From contig CAKTDA010000001.1 in assembly GCA_934541105.1 (NCBI GenBank), positions 1 to 64,000 of the forward strand: a stretch of DNA of 64,000 nucleotides, read 5' to 3'. The position numbers were made by a program, and so were the translations under genes. This document shows, in pieces, positions 56,049 through 64,000 of this stretch. A model generated the notes under the pieces. The model was not told the origin of the DNA, did no database searches, and worked only from the letters and a program-made list of their open reading frames with translations. Positions within the stretch are counted from its first letter, which is position 1. Each line of letters begins with the position of its first letter. The stretch comes from an uncultured Luteitalea sp. Its GTDB lineage: Bacteria > Acidobacteriota > Vicinamibacteria > Vicinamibacterales > Vicinamibacteraceae.

Positions 56049-57022
56049 GTGAAGGACCTCTCCGCCTTCTGTCGACTGCTCGGCGACGATGTCCGGCTGC
56101 GCCTCATCCGGCTGCTCGGCAAGGAACAACTGAACGTCAAGGAGCTGACGGCGATTCTCGGGATCGCCCAGTCGGGCGTGTCGCGACATCTCGGACTTCT
56201 CCGCAAGAGCGGGCTCGTGGAGGAGCGGCGCGAGGCCGGCTTCGCCTACTACTCCCTGCGTCCCGATGGCGCCGGCACGGCGACCCCGCTGTGGGAGGCG
56301 CTCGCCGGGGCGCTGCCGCGCACCGAGGACGATCCGGACCTGCAGGCCGACGATGCGCGGCTTGCCGAGGTGCTGCGGCTGCGCAAGGAGGACTTCCAGT
56401 CGCACGGCAGCACGGGCGGGCAGCTCGTGCCGGGCCGCAGTTGGGCGGCCTGGAGTCGCGCGCTCGGCCACCTGCTGCCGCCGCTCGTCGTCGCCGACGC
56501 GGGTTGCGGCGAGGGCTATCTCTCGCTCGAAGCGGCGCGCTGGGCCAGGCAGGTGATTGCCATCGACGGCTCACGCGACGTGCTCAAGCGAGCGCGCCAG
56601 CTCGCCCGCCGCCGCGGCGTGTCCAACATCGTCTGGAAGGAAGGCCGCATCGAGGCGCTGCCGCTTCCCGATGCCTCGGTGGACGTGGTGCTGCTCTCGC
56701 AGGCGCTGCACCACGTCGCCAAGCCGGACGTGGCGCTTGGCGAGGCGGTGCGCGTATTGCGGCCCGGAGGGTCGGTGCTGGTGCTGGACCTGCGGGCCCA
56801 CGGACAGGAGTGGGTTCGCCAGCGGCTCGGGGATCGCTGGCTGGGGTTCCGCGACGACCTGCTGGAGGACTGGCTGGTCAAGGCGGGGCTCGAGGACGTG
56901 CGCGTCGAGGTCGGCGCGAGATTGAAGGGTGATCCGTTCACCGTGCTCGTTGCGAGCGGCCACAAGGCCGGCAGCGCGCGGGGACGGGCGAGTGCCGGGA
57001 CGCCGGCGCGTGGGAGTGTGCG

Positions 57023-57026
<4 letters not shown>
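56049..57026 (+). CDS. ArsR-type HTH fused to SAM-dependent methyltransferase domain, upstream of metH
   Basis: The 325-residue protein has an N-terminal ArsR winged helix (residues 1-75: FCRLLGDDVRLRLIRLLGKE, LNVKELTAILGIAQSGVSRH, LGLLRKSGLVEERREAGFAY) and a class I methyltransferase domain from about residue 130 (VVADAGCGEGYLSLEAARWA, VIAIDGSRDVLKRARQLARR, DVVLLSQALHHVAKPDVALG). It lacks the usual ArsR metal-binding cysteines. The fused domain could sense SAM or SAH rather than methylate. The gene overlaps metH by 4 nt (ATGA). A relative of SahR-type regulators of the SAH cycle is the most likely identity. Confidence 0.82.
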
Positions 57027-60712
<3,686 letters not shown>

Positions 60713-60759
60713 CAGGGGTATCCTCGCCAGTGAATCCTTGATTCTTCCGATCAGTACCC

Positions 60760-60789
60760 AAAAGGCTGCCGCATGGCGGCCTTTTGTGT
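60760..60789 (+). terminator. Rho-independent terminator after metH
   Basis: An 11-bp hairpin with one mismatch (arms 60760-60770 and 60775-60785, GCAT loop) is followed by a TTTT-containing run (60782-60789). It lies 48 nt past the metH stop, ending the ArsR-methyltransferase-metH operon. On the minus strand it also carries an AAAA/TTTT boundary, so it may work in both directions. Confidence 0.75.
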
Positions 60790-60898
60790 TCATGGCGGCG
60801 CCTTTAGCTCGACATCCTGCCGAACAACATGGCAGAGCTCTTGCCTCTACCGTTGACAGGCCACCCCGCACTCCCCGGCGGCCGGAGGAGATCGAGTC

Positions 60899-61546
60899 GT
60901 GTTCAGCAAGTTCCTTGGCCAGGCCTTCGTCATCGTCGCGGCCGCCAGCATCGTCGTCCCGTCCGCCGCCGGCGCCGCCGTCATCTCGTTCACCGACGCG
61001 GCCTGGAGCGCCGCAAGCGGCGCAGCGTCCTACACGGTGGGTTCCGTCACAGCCACCGCGAATCCCGATGGCAAGTGGCTCACGCAGACCTCGACCGACG
61101 GGCTCGGCGTGTCGTGGCTCCTCGACCTGCAGGGCGACGAAATCGGGTCGCACGAATGGCTGACGATCGACTTCGGCGGTTCGGCGACAGTCGAATCCGT
61201 GACGGTCGGCAATCTCTACTACGAGCGGAACTGCGCCTTCATCTTCTGCGGGCCGTATTACGCCGAGACCGGCTACTACCAGGTCGAGGGCGGCGCGTGG
61301 ACGGCGTTCTCGGCCCCGTCTTCCCAGGCGCAGAACACCGGTGAGCTGACGCTCGACCTCGGCGGCATCTCGACCGGGTGGATCCGGTTCAGCACCGGGC
61401 AGATGCTCGACGTGCGGCACGATTTCTCGGTGCGCGCCATCACGGTTGCCGATCCCGAGCCCGCAGACGTGCCCGAACCGACGACCATGATGCTCTTCGG
61501 CATCGGGCTGCTGGGCGCGGCAATGCGCCTGCGGCGGCGCTCGTAA
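60899..61546 (+). CDS. PEP-CTERM sorting-domain secreted protein
   Basis: The 215-residue exported protein has a signal peptide (FVIVAAASIVVPSAAGAAVI, cleavage near AGA), a beta-rich extracellular part with a Cys pair (CAFIFCGPYY) and a C-terminal PEP-CTERM tail: VPEPTTMMLFGIGLLGAAMR followed by LRRRS. The tail should be cut by an exosortase, which is not encoded in this window. GTG 60899 has GGAGGAG upstream. Such proteins are typical of biofilm or exopolysaccharide-forming Gram-negative bacteria. Its position between metH and the second ArsR-methyltransferase gene looks unrelated. Confidence 0.9.
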   Translation: MFSKFLGQAFVIVAAASIVVPSAAGAAVISFTDAAWSAASGAASYTVGSVTATANPDGKWLTQTSTDGLGVSWLLDLQGDEIGSHEWLTIDFGGSATVESVTVGNLYYERNCAFIFCGPYYAETGYYQVEGGAWTAFSAPSSQAQNTGELTLDLGGISTGWIRFSTGQMLDVRHDFSVRAITVADPEPADVPEPTTMMLFGIGLLGAAMRLRRRS

Positions 61547-61569
61547 GTCGCGGACCTCCCGTGGGAGGC

Positions 61570-61610
61570 GAGCCGGAGTGCGACTCTCGCACTCCGGCTC
61601 TTTTCGTTTC
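61570..61610 (+). terminator. Strong rho-independent terminator after PEP-CTERM gene
   Basis: Perfect 14-bp stem (GAGCCGGAGTGCGA/TCGCACTCCGGCTC) with a CTC loop, followed by TTTTCGTTTC. It is one of the clearest intrinsic terminators in the window and isolates the PEP-CTERM gene from the regulator downstream. Confidence 0.9.
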
Positions 61611-61643
61611 ATCCGGCTTGACGGAAGCAACGCCGGCGTGTAC

Positions 61644-61661
61644 GCTTAATCCGGATAGAGC
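61644..61661. promoter_or_regulatory. Near-palindrome at the start of the second ArsR-methyltransferase gene (candidate operator)
   Basis: GCTTAATCC|GGATAGAGC matches its own reverse complement at 7 of 9 positions per arm around a perfect ATCCGGAT core, and ends one base before ATG 61663. No Shine-Dalgarno sequence is visible. A palindrome here fits autorepression by an ArsR-family protein, but no footprint or motif comparison is available. Confidence 0.45.
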
Positions 61662-61662
61662 G

Positions 61663-62652
61663 ATGAATCAGCTCGCAACGCCAGTCCTTGCGCACCTCAA
61701 CGTTCTCGGAGACTCCCTGCGGTCACGGCTGCTGCTCGTGCTCGAAGGGCAGACGCTCTCGGTGGGCGAGTTGTGCGGCATCCTCCAGCTTCCGCAGTCG
61801 ACGGTCAGTCGTCACCTGAAGACGCTCGTGGACGGCGGCTGGGGGCAGGTGCGTCGGGAGGGGACCAGCCGGCTGTACTCGTTCGCGGATGACGGCCTGG
61901 ACGAAGCGTCGGCCGACCTGTGGCGCGTGGTGCGCTCGCAGCTGCAGTCGACGCCGGCGGCGGCACAGGATCGCCTGCGTCTCTTGCGCGTGCTCGCCGA
62001 CCGCCGGACGCAGTCGGCGGCCTTCTTCTCGCGGGCCGCGGGTGAGTGGGACGTCCTGCGCGACGAGTTGTTCGGCACGTCGTTCCACCTCGAGGGCATG
62101 CTCGCCATCCTCGAGCCGGACTGGGTGGTTGCCGACCTCGGCTGCGGGACGGGACGCACCGCCGCGGCCCTTGCGCCGTACGTCGGGCAGGTCATCGCGG
62201 TCGATGCCTCGGCGGAGATGCTGGCAGCGGCCCGCCAGCGGCTCGGCACGGCGGGCAACGTGGACCTGCGCACCGGCGAGCTCGAGTCGCTGCCGATTGC
62301 GGATGGCTCGGTCGATCTGGCGCTGCTCGTCCTGGTCCTGCACCACGTCGCCGATCCGCAACGCGTGCTGCGGGATACCCGCCGGATCCTCGCACCGGGC
62401 GGGCGGCTGCTCGTCATCGACATGCAGCCACACGACCGCGAGGAGTATCGTGGCCAGATGGGCCATGTCTGGCTCGGCTTCTCCGAGTCGGAGGTGGGCC
62501 GGCTGCTTGGCGGGGCCGGCTTCAGCGGGGTTCGCGTCGTCTCGGTGCCTCCGGCCGGGGACGCGCGCGGCCCGGCCCTCTTCGTCGCGCGTGCCCTCGC
62601 GGCCTGCACGGCGTCATCGTCATCGTCGTCATCATCGTCCAGGGAATCGTGA
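61663..62652 (+). CDS. ArsR-type HTH fused to SAM-dependent methyltransferase domain, upstream of ahcY
   Basis: The 329-residue protein has an N-terminal ArsR winged helix (LNVLGDSLRSRLLLVLEGQT, LSVGELCGILQLPQSTVSRH, LKTLVDGGWGQVRREG) and a methyltransferase domain (VVADLGCGTGRTAAALAPYV, VIAVDASAEMLAAARQRLGT, LLVLVLHHVADPQRVLRDTR). It is a paralogue of the protein at 56.0 kb with the same architecture and position relative to a methionine-cycle gene. The C-terminus ends in a low-complexity run of nine serines before Arg-Glu-Ser. It lies 44 nt before ahcY, so it may be co-transcribed with it. Confidence 0.82.
   Translation: MNQLATPVLAHLNVLGDSLRSRLLLVLEGQTLSVGELCGILQLPQSTVSRHLKTLVDGGWGQVRREGTSRLYSFADDGLDEASADLWRVVRSQLQSTPAAAQDRLRLLRVLADRRTQSAAFFSRAAGEWDVLRDELFGTSFHLEGMLAILEPDWVVADLGCGTGRTAAALAPYVGQVIAVDASAEMLAAARQRLGTAGNVDLRTGELESLPIADGSVDLALLVLVLHHVADPQRVLRDTRRILAPGGRLLVIDMQPHDREEYRGQMGHVWLGFSESEVGRLLGGAGFSGVRVVSVPPAGDARGPALFVARALAACTASSSSSSSSSRES
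62614..62640 (+). repeat. Trinucleotide repeat coding for poly-serine
   Basis: Nine consecutive TCN codons (mixture of TCA, TCG and TCC) encode the Ser run at residues 318-326 of the ArsR-methyltransferase protein. The unit is imperfect (TCATCG), so slippage would only add or remove serines without a frameshift. Confidence 0.85.
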
Positions 62653-62696
62653 CCGTCGAACTGCGGCGCGCCGCCGCACATGAAGGAGCAGAAGGA

Positions 62697-64000
<1,304 letters not shown>

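Noticed and set aside
60853..60880. TTGACA before the PEP-CTERM gene as a sigma-70 promoter
   Set aside because: No acceptable -10 box is found 16-18 bp downstream.
62653..62696. SAH riboswitch before ahcY
   Set aside because: Only 44 nt separate the genes, too short for the known aptamer, and no conserved core was recognised.

Overview
The window is a GC-rich bacterial chromosome segment that is almost entirely coding, with many ATGA/GTGA overlaps and GTG or TTG starts. The protein repertoire (flagellar and chemotaxis genes, a PEP-CTERM protein, long runs of co-directional overlapping genes) is compatible with a motile Acidobacteriota of the Vicinamibacteria type. That placement is an impression from protein style, not a proven assignment. 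No rRNA, tRNA, CRISPR array or insertion sequence was recognised, and no stretch longer than 300 bases lacks a gene.

Layout. (1) 1-15.7 kb, plus strand: late part of a flagellar superoperon: flhA (cut by the window edge), flhF, fliA, fliM, fliN/fliY, two accessory genes, flgF, flgG, flgA, flgH, flgI and a flgJ fused to an M23 peptidase. A sigma-28 promoter then drives flgM-flgN-flgK-flgL-fliW-csrA and a coupled GNAT gene. (2) 15.7-19.9 kb, minus strand: fliD-fliS-fliT-like and two short flagellin genes, with three sigma-28 promoters. (3) 20.1-28.2 kb, plus strand: a ten-gene overlapping operon behind a strong sigma-54-type site: an unknown gene, six genes resembling nonulosonic-acid (pseudaminic/legionaminic-like) sugar synthesis, flbD, and a MotC/MotD-type stator. 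(4) 28.4-34.2 kb: nadE, then a degenerate HD-GYP protein, a second (MotA/MotB-type) stator, a two-REC + CheX-like protein and an Hpt protein. (5) 34.2-43.8 kb: a chemotaxis operon behind a sigma-28-like site: carboxypeptidase-regulatory-like secreted protein, MCP, cheA, cheW, MCP, cheR, cheD, cheY-like, cheX-like, cheB. (6) 43.8-55.9 kb: mixed genes: EF-hand protein, DUF4920, 2Fe-2S ferredoxin, apaG, a zinc-ribbon-like/GNAT fusion, ECF sigma, UbiD decarboxylase, SLOG-like protein, oligoendopeptidase F, epimerase-type dehydrogenase, and a LiaF-like / LytS / LytTR operon. (7) 56-64 kb: methionine cycle: an ArsR-methyltransferase regulator overlapping metH, a PEP-CTERM protein, a second ArsR-methyltransferase regulator and ahcY (cut by the window end).

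How it works together. FliA (made here) with its anti-sigma FlgM (here) should control the filament, export-chaperone and chemotaxis promoters. Six candidate sites share the form TAAAG-like, 11-bp spacer, GCCGATTC-like. FliW and CsrA lie in the flgM operon, and one flagellin leader carries a hairpin with a GGA loop plus an AGGAGG ribosome site, the layout expected for CsrA control of flagellin translation. The sugar genes probably supply a flagellin modification. Two stator sets share one rotor, and a catalytically dead HD-GYP-like protein beside one of them is a candidate c-di-GMP-linked regulator. The two ArsR-methyltransferase proteins next to metH and ahcY look like SAM/SAH-sensing regulators of the methionine cycle.
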